This document shows, one piece after another, positions 26,474 to 36,033 of a stretch of DNA of 64,000 bases. The translations under genes were made by a program, and so were the position numbers. Positions within the stretch are counted from its first letter, which is position 1. Each line of letters opens with the position of its first letter. The stretch comes from Borreliella chilensis (GTDB taxonomy: Bacteria; Spirochaetota; Spirochaetia; Borreliales; Borreliaceae). The notes under the pieces are model-generated. The model saw only the letters and a program-made list of their open reading frames with translations, made no database searches and was not told where the DNA came from. Location: assembly GCA_000808095.1 (NCBI GenBank), contig CP009910.1, forward strand, positions 434,001 to 498,000, read 5' to 3'.

Positions 26474-27214
26474 ATGAGCTATGAATTTTACGGAAAAACC
26501 GAACAAGAAGCAATAAAGAAAGCAATGAGAGATTTGGAATTAAAAGAAGGTGAGTTTGATGTAGAAATTTTAGATAAAGAAAGGGTGGGATTTTTATTTA
26601 AGAAAGAAATGATTAAAATAAGGGTTTCTCCTCATATAAAAGAAGTCAAAAAGGGCGGCGGTTTTGAAATTAAAATTGGGGATGAAATTTGTGATAAAAT
26701 TTTGGAATTTGTGAAAGAAATGCTAACTAAAATGGGGTATTCTGTAAATTTGACAATAGAGTCCAAAGAAGGAGAGCATATTAAGATTTCTATTGAGACA
26801 GATAGTCCAAATATTTTGATTGGACGAGAAGGTAAAAATTTAGATTCTTTGCAGCTTTTAACAAATGTTTATGCTTCTAAACTTGTTGGTGAAGCTGGTA
26901 CCTTTAATAGGGTTATATTGGATATTGAAGATTATAGAGAGAGATTTAAATCTAGATTTATTAATTTAGCAATAAATTCTTTTCATAAAGTTAAAAGAAC
27001 CAGACGTTCTATTTTGTTGCCATCAATGAATCCTTTTGAGAGAAGAATTGTTCATACAACTTTAAACCGTTACAGTGATATAAAAACTGAAAGCGAGGGT
27101 GATGGGAATATAAAAAGAATAAGAGTCTCTTATGTTAGAAATAATAGGTATACTAGCAACAATTTTCGAGGTTATCAAAAAAAGGATATTGGTTTTAAAA
27201 AAATAGATAGATAG
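26474..27214 (+). CDS. jag: Jag/SpoIIIJ-associated RNA-binding protein (KhpB)
   Basis: A 246-residue protein with the Jag N-terminal domain (SYEFYGKTEQEAIKKAMRD, 2-20), a KH domain with ILIGREGKNLDSLQLLTN near 115-132, and an R3H domain with SFHKVKRTRRSILLPSMNPFERRIVH near 171-196. KhpB proteins bind many RNAs and affect cell envelope synthesis. The ATG at 26474 follows GGGGGG; the longer upstream frame overlaps yidC and is unlikely. Stop of yidC is 11 bases upstream. Confidence 0.92.
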   Translation: MSYEFYGKTEQEAIKKAMRDLELKEGEFDVEILDKERVGFLFKKEMIKIRVSPHIKEVKKGGGFEIKIGDEICDKILEFVKEMLTKMGYSVNLTIESKEGEHIKISIETDSPNILIGREGKNLDSLQLLTNVYASKLVGEAGTFNRVILDIEDYRERFKSRFINLAINSFHKVKRTRRSILLPSMNPFERRIVHTTLNRYSDIKTESEGDGNIKRIRVSYVRNNRYTSNNFRGYQKKDIGFKKIDR

Positions 27215-27252
27215 TTTTAAATTTGTATTGAATTTTAAAGAGGGATGATAAT

Positions 27253-28320
27253 ATGAAAGTTTTTTTAACTGGAATTGCAGGATTTATTGGATTTCATGTA
27301 GCTAAAAAGCTTGCAGAGAAGGGTCACGAAGTTTTGGGTGTAGACATATTAAATGATTATTATGAGCCCAAATTTAAGCAAGAAAGATTAGAGGCTTTGG
27401 GTTTTTATTCTAAGGATATCAAAAGTCATAGGGTTATTAAGAGTAAAAAATATAATAATTTATCTTTTGCTTATCTTGATATATTAAATAAAGATAAATT
27501 GTTAGAATTTTTTAAAGAGTATAAGTTTACACATGTTTGTCATTTAGCTGCTCAAGCGGGCATTAGAGATAGCCTTGAAAATCCCGATAATTATATTTCA
27601 ATAAATATTGTTGGATTTTTCAATGTTTTAGATGTATGCAGGGTTTATAAAGAAAATATTAAGCATTTTGTTTATGCTTCAACATCATCAGTTTATGGTA
27701 TAAATGAGAAGATTCCGTCCAGTGAAGATTCTATTACAGACCATCCTTTAAATTTATATGCGGCTAGTAAAAAATCCAATGAAGTGATAGCGCATGCTTA
27801 TAGTGCGTCTTTTAATATTCCCACAACAGGGCTTAGATTTTTTACGGTTTATGGAACTTATGGAAGGCCTGATATGGCTTTGTATTTATTTTCAGATGGA
27901 ATTAAGAATGGTGAGACCATTAATATTTTTAACAATGGGAATATGGCTAGAGATTTTACATATGTTAGTGATATTTCAAGTGGTGTTTACGAGGTGTTGA
28001 AAAATCCAGCTAAGAGCGATTGTAGTTTTGATGTTAACAATCCTAATTCGTCGACATCCTCTTTCCCTTATAGAATATATAATATAGGAACCGGACATTC
28101 TACTAAATTGCTGGATTTTATTAGAGAGCTTGAGGTAAATTTTGGGAAAAAGGCCTTGAAAAATTATATGCCTATGCAAAAAGCAGATGTCGTAGACAGT
28201 TGTTGTGATATTCTTAAGCTTAAAAATGATGTGGGGTATGAGGCTAAAGTTTCTATTGAAGAAGGAATAAAAGAATTTTCACAGTGGTATAAAATGTCAG
28301 CAGTTGCTGATAAGGGTTGA
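27253..28320 (+). CDS. Nucleotide-sugar epimerase (UDP-glucuronate 4-epimerase-like)
   Basis: A 355-residue extended short-chain dehydrogenase. The NAD-binding GIAGFIGFHVAKKL is at 7-20, Ser-Ser at about 142-143 lies in YASTSSVYG, and the catalytic YAASKKSNE is near 171-179. NDYYEPKFKQERLEAL near 34-50 and LRFFTVYGTYGRPDMALYLF near 195-214 are typical of the UDP-glucuronate 4-epimerase branch. Borrelia is not known to make lipopolysaccharide, so the substrate may serve glycolipid or peptidoglycan sugars. Follows jag by 38 bases with GAGGGATGA before the ATG. Confidence 0.85.
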   Translation: MKVFLTGIAGFIGFHVAKKLAEKGHEVLGVDILNDYYEPKFKQERLEALGFYSKDIKSHRVIKSKKYNNLSFAYLDILNKDKLLEFFKEYKFTHVCHLAAQAGIRDSLENPDNYISINIVGFFNVLDVCRVYKENIKHFVYASTSSVYGINEKIPSSEDSITDHPLNLYAASKKSNEVIAHAYSASFNIPTTGLRFFTVYGTYGRPDMALYLFSDGIKNGETINIFNNGNMARDFTYVSDISSGVYEVLKNPAKSDCSFDVNNPNSSTSSFPYRIYNIGTGHSTKLLDFIRELEVNFGKKALKNYMPMQKADVVDSCCDILKLKNDVGYEAKVSIEEGIKEFSQWYKMSAVADKG

Positions 28321-28481
28321 TTTTAAATTTTTTATGCAAAATTGTATATTTTAAATAAATTTTTTTTGTTTTTAGTTTATCAATTATTTATTTAGTTGAT
28401 TTAAATTCAACTTTATTTCTTAGGTGTATAATTTATTATAGGCATTTAAAAAGAAAAAATAAATAGAAAGGAGTGATCTAA

Positions 28482-29561
28482 ATGGGTGTTTTAGACAAGA
28501 TTAAGCCGGGAGTAGTTTATGGAGAAGAACTGCATTCTTTATATGAAATATGTAAAAAGGAAGGATTTGCTATTCCTTCTATTAACTGTATAGGAACAAA
28601 TTCTATTAATGCAGTTTTGGAGGCAGCAAAAGAAATTAACTCTCCTATTATGATTCAATTTTCTAACAGTGGTTCTGCTTTTATTTGTGGGAAAGGATTG
28701 AAGATGGGAAAGCCACAAGGAGTTTCAATAGTTGGGGCTATTTCTGGAGCTATGCATGTTCATTTGATGGCAGAGCATTATGGTGTCCCTGTTGTTCTTC
28801 ATACTGATCATTGTGCTAAGAATTTGCTTCCTTGGGTTGAAGGGCTTTTAGAGTATGGGGAGAAATACTATAGTCAGCACAAAAAACCATTATTTTCTTC
28901 ACATATGCTAGATTTGTCAGAAGAACCTATTAAAGAGAATATTGAAATTTCTAAAAAATTCTTAGAAAGAATGGCAAAAATTGAAATGTTTTTAGAAATA
29001 GAGCTTGGAATTACAGGTGGAGAAGAAGATGGAGTTGATAACTCAGATAGAGCTTTGCATGAACTATTTTCTACTCCTGAGGATATTTATTATGGGTATT
29101 CAGAGCTTTTAAAGATTAGTCCAAATTTTCAGATTGCAGCAGCTTTTGGCAATGTTCATGGGGTATATAAACCAGGAAATGTTAAGCTTACTCCAAGAGT
29201 TTTAAGAGATGGTCAAAATTATGTTATATCGAAAACAGGAGCAAATATTGCTAAGCCAGTTTCTTATGTTTTTCATGGTGGATCTGGATCTACGATTGAT
29301 GAGATTAATGAGGCGCTTTCTTATGGAGTTGTAAAGATGAATATTGATACAGATACGCAGTGGGCTGCTTGGGAAGGTGTTTTAAATTATTATAAGAAAA
29401 ATGAAAGTCGTTTGCAAGGCCAGCTAGGAGATGGTAAGGATATTGATATTCCAAATAAGAAATTTTATGATCCAAGAGTTTGGTTAAGAGAAGCTGAAGT
29501 TTCCATGAAAGAACGGGTGAAAATTGCATGCAAAAATCTTAACAATATTAATAGAAATTGA
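28482..29561 (+). CDS. fba: Fructose-bisphosphate aldolase, class II
   Basis: A 359-residue zinc aldolase that splits fructose-1,6-bisphosphate; glycolysis is Borrelia's only energy route. Seen: VVLHTDHCAKNLLPW near 104-118 with zinc ligand His and catalytic Asp, ELGITGGEEDGVDN near 174-187, AFGNVHGVYKPGNVKL near 226-241, VFHGGSGST near 265-273 and VVKMNIDTDTQWA near 286-298. AAAGGAG precedes the ATG by 7-8 bases. Single-gene unit: promoter TATAAT at 28427-28432 and a terminator at 29588. Confidence 0.96.
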   Translation: MGVLDKIKPGVVYGEELHSLYEICKKEGFAIPSINCIGTNSINAVLEAAKEINSPIMIQFSNSGSAFICGKGLKMGKPQGVSIVGAISGAMHVHLMAEHYGVPVVLHTDHCAKNLLPWVEGLLEYGEKYYSQHKKPLFSSHMLDLSEEPIKENIEISKKFLERMAKIEMFLEIELGITGGEEDGVDNSDRALHELFSTPEDIYYGYSELLKISPNFQIAAAFGNVHGVYKPGNVKLTPRVLRDGQNYVISKTGANIAKPVSYVFHGGSGSTIDEINEALSYGVVKMNIDTDTQWAAWEGVLNYYKKNESRLQGQLGDGKDIDIPNKKFYDPRVWLREAEVSMKERVKIACKNLNNINRN

Positions 29562-29587
29562 ATAAAGATTTATTAATTTTTATTTGT

Positions 29588-29611
29588 AAGCTGCTTTTGA
29601 GCGGCTTTTTT
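29588..29611 (+). terminator. Terminator of fba
   Basis: AAGCTGC and GCGGCTT form a 7-bp stem (one G-U) around TTTTGA, followed by TTTT within 29608-29611. Confidence 0.75.
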
Positions 29612-29797
29612 GTTATTCTATTATGTTGTGGATATTAGATTATTGATTATTTTATATGTTTTTTTGATAGTGCTTGTTAGAAAAATTAAAATTAGGCTTT
29701 AAGATGTAATGTGGGTGAATTTAATTTTTTGAGAGGCATAGTTACTGATTTTTATTCTAAATTTTAAAGGTGTGTGGATTAAGTTATATTATAAATT

Positions 29798-31555
29798 TTA
29801 AGCGTCATTAATAATATTGATTCCTAGCTCTTTGAGTTGTTCATTTGAGATTTTAGAAGGAGAGTTGTCAAGAGGACTTGCTGCAAAAGAGTTCTTGGGG
29901 AATAATATTACATCTTTTATGGAAGTTGATTTAGTCATTAGCATTATTAGTCTGTCAATGCCAATCGCAATACCACCATGATTGGGAGCTCCATATTCTA
30001 GTGCTTTTAGGAAAAATCCAAATCTATCTTCTGATTTTTCTTTTTGAAATCCTATTATGTTAAAAATTCTTTGTTGGAGCTCTTTATTGTGTATTCTGAT
30101 TGAGCCTGAACCAAGTTCTACGCCGTTTAAAACAAGATCATAAATTTCACCGATAGTTTTGTTTGGATTTTTCTCCAAAGTAGAAATATATCTTTTTTTG
30201 GGGAGTGAGAACATGTGGTGAGCAGGCGTATAGGTTTTTGTATTTTCGTCATATTCAAATAGTGGAAAATCGTAGACCCATAGAAATTCAAATTTATTTT
30301 CATCTATCAGGTTAAGATCGTTTGCAATTTTTATTCTAATTTGACCCATTGCTTTGCAAGCAGTTTCCCATTTGTTATTGGCTGTAAAGAAGATTATATC
30401 ATTATTTTCTAGAGAATAAGTTTTTATTAATTGCTTTTCTTCTGTTTTTAAAAATTTTGCAATTCCCCCAGAAAATTCATTGTTTTCAATTTTTGTGAAA
30501 TAAAGTCCTTGTGTTTTGTAAATCTTTGCAATTTCTTCTAAATTATTTATTTTTGCTCTTGAAAACTTATCGGCTTTATCTTTTACTATTAAAATTTTAA
30601 TTGAACCTTTGTTTTTAAGAGCATCTTTAAATACATCAAATGTTGAATTTTTTAGATTTGAACTTATATCTTGCAGTACAAGTTCAAATCTAGTATCTGG
30701 TTTGTCGCTTCCATATTTGTTCATTGCCTTTTTGTATGTTATTTTTTTAAATTTTTTAGGCAAGTTGATATTAAGACAATTTTTAAATATTGTAAAAAGC
30801 ATCTTTTCTATTAATTTAAAAATATTTTCTTTTTTCACAAAGCTCATTTCAAGATCAAGCTGTGTGAATTCTGGTTGTCTATCTCCTCTTGAATCTTCGT
30901 CTCTGTAGCAACGAGCTATTTGAAAATATTTATCAAGTCCCGCTATCATTATAAGCTGTTTGTAAAGTTGTGGGGATTGAGGCAGTGCATAAAAAGATCC
31001 TTTGTGAATTCTTGATGGGATTACAAAGTCTCTTGCGCCTTCTGGTGTTGATTTTACAAAAGTTGGGGTTTCTAGTTCTAAAAATTTTCTTTTTACTAAA
31101 AAGTTTCTAATAAGATGAGTAGCTTGGCATCTTAAAATGATTTTGTTTTTCAATGAATCTCTTCTTAAATCTAGGTATCTATATTCAAGTTTTGAGTTTT
31201 CACTTGCATTATTGTCATCTTCTATCATAAACGGCAATTCATTACATCTTGAGATGATTTCAATATTTTTTGCCAGTATTTCAAAACATCCTGTTTTCAT
31301 ATCTGTGTTTATCATGTTGGAAGGTCTTTTAACTAATAATCCTTGAATTTTAATGCAATATTCAAGTTTTATTGTTTCTGCAATCTTCAAAAGGTATTCT
31401 TCGTTTATTAGAACTTGAGCTTGTTCATATCTGTCTCTTATGTTTAAAAAGGTAAATTTTCCGTGGTTTCGTATTTTTTTCACCCAAGCATTTATTTCAA
31501 TTTTTTTGTTTAGCAGTTTTTCACTCAATTCATTACATTTGATAACTTTAAACAT
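29798..31555 (-). CDS. aspS: Aspartyl-tRNA synthetase
   Basis: A 585-residue class II synthetase of the bacterial type: N-terminal OB fold ([19 protein letters not shown], 18-36), motif 2 with [29 protein letters not shown] near 215-243, the bacterial GAD insertion (about 285-410), and motif 3 with [19 protein letters not shown] near 532-550. The stop of the upstream antiporter gene is 3 bases before its start, so it ends the rpoN operon, read against the direction of the fork. Confidence 0.97.
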   Translation of the reverse strand: MFKVIKCNELSEKLLNKKIEINAWVKKIRNHGKFTFLNIRDRYEQAQVLINEEYLLKIAETIKLEYCIKIQGLLVKRPSNMINTDMKTGCFEILAKNIEIISRCNELPFMIEDDNNASENSKLEYRYLDLRRDSLKNKIILRCQATHLIRNFLVKRKFLELETPTFVKSTPEGARDFVIPSRIHKGSFYALPQSPQLYKQLIMIAGLDKYFQIARCYRDEDSRGDRQPEFTQLDLEMSFVKKENIFKLIEKMLFTIFKNCLNINLPKKFKKITYKKAMNKYGSDKPDTRFELVLQDISSNLKNSTFDVFKDALKNKGSIKILIVKDKADKFSRAKINNLEEIAKIYKTQGLYFTKIENNEFSGGIAKFLKTEEKQLIKTYSLENNDIIFFTANNKWETACKAMGQIRIKIANDLNLIDENKFEFLWVYDFPLFEYDENTKTYTPAHHMFSLPKKRYISTLEKNPNKTIGEIYDLVLNGVELGSGSIRIHNKELQQRIFNIIGFQKEKSEDRFGFFLKALEYGAPNHGGIAIGIDRLIMLMTKSTSIKDVILFPKNSFAASPLDNSPSKISNEQLKELGINIINDA

Positions 31556-31558
31556 AAT

Positions 31559-33664
31559 TCAACTCACTATTATATTATAAATTTCTTTACCTGTTTTTGC
31601 ATTTAAAATTTCTTTTTTGTAAAGATCAACTTTACCTACAACAGATGCTAAAATTCTGGGGTAGCTAACGTAATCTTTTGCTGGGCACAATATTAATATA
31701 AAAACGTGGCTTAAATTTTTGTCAAGGGCATTAAAGTCAATCCCTTCATGGCTTATTCCTATTGCGATATGTATTTTTGAGATTAAATTTGTTTTTAAAT
31801 GAGGAATGGCAAACCCCTCTTTTAGTGCAGTAGTAATTAATTTTTCTCTTTCCATTAAATCTTGGAATATTCTTTCTTTATCAATCTCAATGTTTATTAC
31901 GCTGAGAAGTTCTCTTAATACATCAGCTTTATTGCTTGCTTTTAATTCTAAGATAATGTTTTCCTTTTTTATTCTTTTATTTAGGTTAATTTTACTAAGG
32001 ATTTTATCATAATTTATTGAGTAGTCTAGTTTTTTTGCTCTCAAAGAGACCGTTTCAACTTCTTTGGTTATTTTTTCTAAGTTTAAGATTGTTTCTCTAA
32101 AAAGGTCTTGTATTATAATTAAATGTTTGTTTGGGCATTCGAATGTTATTTGGCTGCCTTCTCGTTTTATTGAAAAGGATATATTGTTTTTTCTTGCATT
32201 AATATATTGTGAGTAATCATTTTTAATTTGTTGTGTGAAAAATCCTTCTTTTCTTAGCTCATTTTTTAAGTCCCATACAAGAATTTTGGCTAAATTATCA
32301 TATTCAAATGATACGCATATGTGTGTATTTTGATCTACTGGAAGCTCTTTTTTAAGTCCGTTTTTATTTATTTTGAACAAAAAGTTTATTATAGGTGTTG
32401 TAATGATTGTTGGCAAGAATACCATTATTATTATGATTCCAAATATTTTTTGGCTAATAAATCCTGAGGATAATGCCACATTTGCCATGATAAGCGAAAC
32501 TTCTCCTCTTGGGACCATTCCAATTGCAATTTTTAAAGCTCCGAGTTTATTAAATCCCAAGAAGAGTGCTGGAATAAAGCAAAATATACTTTTAGTAATT
32601 ATTGCTATTGCGCTAATTACTGATCCTAAGATAAGAACTTCTTTTGAGAGTATTTCATTAATATCTGACATAAGTCCAATTGATGTAAAAAAGATTGGAA
32701 TAAAAAATCTTTCAAAAATTGTTAGTTTATCTTGGATTACATATACAATGTCTGTTTTTGACATAGCAAGTCCAAATACATAAGCTCCGACAACGAAAGA
32801 CATCCCTAAATTTTGGAAAATGCTTGCAACGGTAAAGGCTAGAGAGAGTGTTATTACAGTTGCTAAGGTAACACTGTTTAATTTTTTTAACAATCTTGAG
32901 AGTGTTTCTGCTACATATATTAAAGAAAAAGTCAGGCATAGCCAAATTATTATGTTTTGAATTATGGCTTTGATTGAGCTTGCTATATCAAGATCTGATA
33001 TAGATCTTGATATAGTTATTACACTTGTAAGCATAAGCATCGAAAGCACATCATCAATAATTGAAGTTGAGATTATTGTCACTCCTTCTGAAGTGCTCAT
33101 TTTTTTCTTTGCCGAGAGTATGCTTGCTGCGATTCCTGCTGACGTGGGAGTTCCGATTATTCCAATAAAAAGTGAGGTTGGGCTTATTAAAGGGACATTA
33201 AAAATTATGCTAGCCATTAGTACAAAACTTGTGAAGGTGCCAACAACCTCTGTTATTCCAATAATTCCTCCGCGTGGCAAGAATTTAATAAATAATTTTA
33301 AGTCGGTTTCAAGTCCTGCCGTGAAAAGCAGTATTATTGAAGCTATTGTAGAGATTGCAAATATTTTCTCATTTATTAAATAGTTTTCTCCAACTTGAGT
33401 TATTCCTAATGGAAATAATAAAGGTATTTGAATTTTTCCAAAAGCACTCGGACTTAGAATTATTCCTGCGGTTATTTGTCCTATTACTTTTGGGATTCCT
33501 ATTTTTGCTATTAGATTGCCAAGCGAAATAGATGAGATTACAATAATTGCCAGACTCATGACAAAAGACGACATTTTTAGCTCAATGTCATATTCTGTTG
33601 AGTATGAAAACAGAATATTGGGTAAGTGTAGCAGTATTGTTATGTAAAAAATTTTTTTGTTCAT
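31559..33664 (-). CDS. CPA2-type cation/proton antiporter fused to an EIIA-Ntr domain
   Basis: A 701-residue membrane protein. Residues about 5-425 hold roughly a dozen hydrophobic segments of the KefB/NapA (CPA2) antiporter fold, including KVIGQITAGIILSPSAFG near 59-76 and IIGTPTSAGIAASILSAKKK near 169-188. A soluble linker follows. Residues about 560-701 match PtsN (EIIA-Ntr): SREKL-like MEREKLITTALKEGFAIPHL with the phosphorylatable His at about 622, then HEGIDFNALD and VFILILCPAKDYVSY. Overlaps the HPr-like gene by 4 bases. It may move Na+ or K+ in exchange for H+ under PTS control; the ion is not visible in the sequence. Confidence 0.85.
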   Translation of the reverse strand: MNKKIFYITILLHLPNILFSYSTEYDIELKMSSFVMSLAIIVISSISLGNLIAKIGIPKVIGQITAGIILSPSAFGKIQIPLLFPLGITQVGENYLINEKIFAISTIASIILLFTAGLETDLKLFIKFLPRGGIIGITEVVGTFTSFVLMASIIFNVPLISPTSLFIGIIGTPTSAGIAASILSAKKKMSTSEGVTIISTSIIDDVLSMLMLTSVITISRSISDLDIASSIKAIIQNIIIWLCLTFSLIYVAETLSRLLKKLNSVTLATVITLSLAFTVASIFQNLGMSFVVGAYVFGLAMSKTDIVYVIQDKLTIFERFFIPIFFTSIGLMSDINEILSKEVLILGSVISAIAIITKSIFCFIPALFLGFNKLGALKIAIGMVPRGEVSLIMANVALSSGFISQKIFGIIIIMVFLPTIITTPIINFLFKINKNGLKKELPVDQNTHICVSFEYDNLAKILVWDLKNELRKEGFFTQQIKNDYSQYINARKNNISFSIKREGSQITFECPNKHLIIIQDLFRETILNLEKITKEVETVSLRAKKLDYSINYDKILSKINLNKRIKKENIILELKASNKADVLRELLSVINIEIDKERIFQDLMEREKLITTALKEGFAIPHLKTNLISKIHIAIGISHEGIDFNALDKNLSHVFILILCPAKDYVSYPRILASVVGKVDLYKKEILNAKTGKEIYNIIVS

Positions 33665-33942
33665 TTTTCAAGCTCTTTTGAAAAGTTATATTTTACTAAG
33701 TTTAACAAATTTTTAATTGCCAGTTTTTCTTTTTTGTTGGCGACTATTATTATTTTTTCTTTATATACTATTCTTAATATGATAATTTCGATTTTAGGAG
33801 TTGTCTTGGCTTTTCTGACATCTTTTGTTGTCATTTTTATGTCATACGAAGGATGTTGATTTGCGAATTTAGCAATGGTGATTTTTGGCTTTGTATGTAT
33901 AATACTATTTTTGTTTATTATCTCAATTTTGACTTTTTGCAT
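33661..33942 (-). CDS. Divergent HPr-like phosphocarrier protein
   Basis: A 93-residue protein aligned to HPr: His16 in SIIHTKPKITIAKFANQ corresponds to the phosphorylated His of HARPA, with Lys for the usual Arg, and the end shows the EKLAIKNLLNLV helix. The Ser46 region (normally KSIMG) is altered to KTTPKIE. It may be an NPr (nitrogen PTS) type carrier. It sits between hpf and the antiporter, overlapping the latter by 4 bases. Related genes here have been annotated ptsH in Borrelia. Confidence 0.72.
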   Translation of the reverse strand: MQKVKIEIINKNSIIHTKPKITIAKFANQHPSYDIKMTTKDVRKAKTTPKIEIIILRIVYKEKIIIVANKKEKLAIKNLLNLVKYNFSKELEK

Positions 33943-33954
33943 TTTTTATTTATC

Positions 33955-34248
33955 TTATTTGTTGTTTTTTTTCTCTTTCTCTTTAGTTGCTGTTTTGTAA
34001 AGTTTTTCTATTGTGTTATCAATAAGGTTAAGAAGTATTTTTCCGTCTTCTCGTATATGTATTATCTTTCCCCAATTAAAGTGGATATGTGCGTCAAATT
34101 CAAAAATTTCATTTTCTTTTTTTATTGTAATTTTTAAATTTTCTACATGTTTTTTGATATGATTATCAAATTTTTCTAGCTTTTTGAGAATAAAAATTTT
34201 TTCATTCTCATGTAAGCTATAATTAACCGTTTGAATTTTAGGTTCCAT
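33955..34248 (-). CDS. hpf: Ribosome hibernation promoting factor (short HPF/YfiA)
   Basis: A 97-residue HPF-type protein that occupies the tRNA/mRNA channel of idle ribosomes. The beta-alpha-beta pattern is seen as IQTVNYSLHENEKIFILKKLEKFDNHIKK (5-33) then VENLKITIKKENEIFEFDAHIHF, ending LIDNTIEKLYKTATKEKEK. It lacks the C-terminal dimer domain of long HPF. The ATG at 34248 overlaps the rpoN stop by 11 bases, with AAAGGA upstream inside rpoN. This rpoN-hpf pairing is widespread. Confidence 0.88.
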   Translation of the reverse strand: MEPKIQTVNYSLHENEKIFILKKLEKFDNHIKKHVENLKITIKKENEIFEFDAHIHFNWGKIIHIREDGKILLNLIDNTIEKLYKTATKEKEKKNNK

Positions 34249-35497
34249 AATATATTTTTCCTTTCTCAAATTTCAATTCATTTTTATACTTGTTTACTGT
34301 TCTTCTAGAAATAGAGATTCCTTTGGATTTCAGTATAGCAGAAATCGTTTTATCTGACATCTTTTTATTTGTTTCTAACAACTTTTTTATTGTTATTTTA
34401 ATGCTTAATTTTGAAAATTCATTTGTTTTTGCTCCACCAACAGAGCTAAACAGTTCTTTTATTAATATGGTGCCCCATTCGCATTTTAAATATTTATTTT
34501 TTATTGCTCTTGATATTGTTGATTTTGATACATTAATTTTTTCTGATAAAATGCTTAAGCTCATTGGTCTTAAACTTTTAAAACCTCTTCTGAGAAATTC
34601 TTTTTGCAATGTATATATAGCTATTCCTATTTTTGCAAGTATTTCGTCTCTGTACCTTAATGATTCGATCAACCATTTTGCTTTTTTTTGTTTTTGAGGA
34701 TTTTCGTTTTTCTTTTTTAGTTCTTTTTTAAAGATATTGACTTCTTTGATTTTAACTTCAAATTTGTTATTTTTCTTTATTATTAAAATATCTGGATCAA
34801 TATAGAAATTAGTATCGTCTGAGTCTTTAAATTCAAATGTCGGGTTTGGGTTGAGTTTTTGTCTGATAATTTCTAAGGCTTTATTAAATTCTTTGCTTCT
34901 TATTTTGAGCTCTTCTTTTAGCTTTTCTTGAGTTTTTTCAAGAAGTTCTGCTTTTTCAAGAATTTTGATAATATTGGTTTCTAATTTATGATACTTTGCT
35001 TGCAAAATTAGTGATTCTATTATATTGGGAACACAAATTCCAATTGGATCAAATTTTTGAATAAGTTCAATTATTTTTTTTACTTTTTCTTGTTCTTCCT
35101 TTTTAAAGAGGTCATAGGGGTTTATGATATGAAACCCCCTGCTGTTTAGGTTGTTTATTAATATTTCGCCTATTTTAAGTTCATCTTCATTTATTTTTTG
35201 AATTCTTAATTGCAGCAAAAGGTGTTCTTTTAAAGAAGTGTTTGTTTGTGTTTTTGCAAGAGCTATGTCGTGTTGATTTTTTAATATATCATCTTCTTTA
35301 TAAAAAACTTTTTTAAACTTGTATGTTTTTAATGTTTCAAAAAATATTTTATTTGAGTCTATTTCTAGGTATTCGTTATTTTCACTTTCTTCTAGCATTA
35401 GCTGTGTTAATTCTTTTTTGTTAAGGCTCAACATTTTTATTGTTTGAATTTGAATTGAATTTAAATTTTGAGATAATCTTAATTTTTGTTTAATCAT
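34238..35497 (-). CDS. rpoN: RNA polymerase sigma-54 factor RpoN
   Basis: A 419-residue sigma-54: glutamine/leucine-rich activator region I (KLRLSQNLNSIQIQTIKMLSL, 4-24), core-binding region about 90-230, helix-turn-helix LSILSEKINVSKSTISRAIKNKYL near 303-326, and the C-terminal RpoN box ISRRTVNKYKNEL near 397-409 that reads the -24 element. In B. burgdorferi RpoN with Rrp2 activates rpoS and so the lipoproteins needed in the mammal. The stop of the preceding chromate gene is 2 bases upstream. Confidence 0.95.
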   Translation of the reverse strand: MIKQKLRLSQNLNSIQIQTIKMLSLNKKELTQLMLEESENNEYLEIDSNKIFFETLKTYKFKKVFYKEDDILKNQHDIALAKTQTNTSLKEHLLLQLRIQKINEDELKIGEILINNLNSRGFHIINPYDLFKKEEQEKVKKIIELIQKFDPIGICVPNIIESLILQAKYHKLETNIIKILEKAELLEKTQEKLKEELKIRSKEFNKALEIIRQKLNPNPTFEFKDSDDTNFYIDPDILIIKKNNKFEVKIKEVNIFKKELKKKNENPQKQKKAKWLIESLRYRDEILAKIGIAIYTLQKEFLRRGFKSLRPMSLSILSEKINVSKSTISRAIKNKYLKCEWGTILIKELFSSVGGAKTNEFSKLSIKITIKKLLETNKKMSDKTISAILKSKGISISRRTVNKYKNELKFEKGKIYYGT

Positions 35498-35499
35498 AT

Positions 35500-36033
35500 T
35501 TATATTAATGTATAAAAAATTCCACTAATTATAATTACTAGCGCTGGGCTTATTTTATTATAAATAAATAAAATAAAAAAATTAATTCCCACAATAGCCA
35601 AGGTTCTTAAAAGCTCTATTTTGTTGTTTTCTATCTTTAAATATGTATTTTCAAGCAGAATGATTATTGTAATTATCCATAGTGCAACAATAATAGGTTT
35701 TAGATTCTCTAGATAATAATTTAAAAAACCAACTTTGTGGAGCATTAACATGATTATAATCATTATTATTATTGGTGCGGTTATTAATGCTATTGTAGCA
35801 ATTATTGCTCCTGCAATTCCTGAAGTTTTCATTCCAACATATGTTGCTATGTTTGTGGCAATAGGTCCAGGTGTTATTCTTGATATTGTAATCATATTGA
35901 CAAATTCTTCTTTTGTTATCCACTGTTTATTATTAATTATTTCATTGTTTATTATCGCTGCAATTCCATTGCCACCTCCGAAATTTAACAATCCGATTTT
36001 TAAAAATGTGATAAATAAATTTATTAAAATCAA
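35500..36033 (-). CDS. Chromate-transport (ChrA) family protein, half-size, second
   Basis: A 177-residue membrane protein with about five hydrophobic segments. The ChrA domain signature is visible: FLKIGLLNFGGGNGIAAIINNEII (10-33), WITKEEFVNMITISRITPGPIATNIATYVGMK (37-69). The first has the family's GGG-rich start and the second the TPGP motif. It overlaps the next half-gene by 4 bases; two short ChrA proteins usually act as a heteropair. The true substrate in Borrelia is unknown. Confidence 0.85.
   Translation of the reverse strand: MILINLFITFLKIGLLNFGGGNGIAAIINNEIINNKQWITKEEFVNMITISRITPGPIATNIATYVGMKTSGIAGAIIATIALITAPIIIMIIIMLMLHKVGFLNYYLENLKPIIVALWIITIIILLENTYLKIENNKIELLRTLAIVGINFFILFIYNKISPALVIIISGIFYTLI

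Noticed and set aside
32373..33383. Long open frames (136 and 139 residues) on the + strand
   Set aside because: Antisense to the antiporter gene; hydrophobic codons read backwards give hydrophobic shadows.
34238..34269. Longer hpf start upstream of 34248
   Set aside because: The extra residues are encoded by the rpoN end and do not match the HPF family, which begins near EPKIQTVNY.
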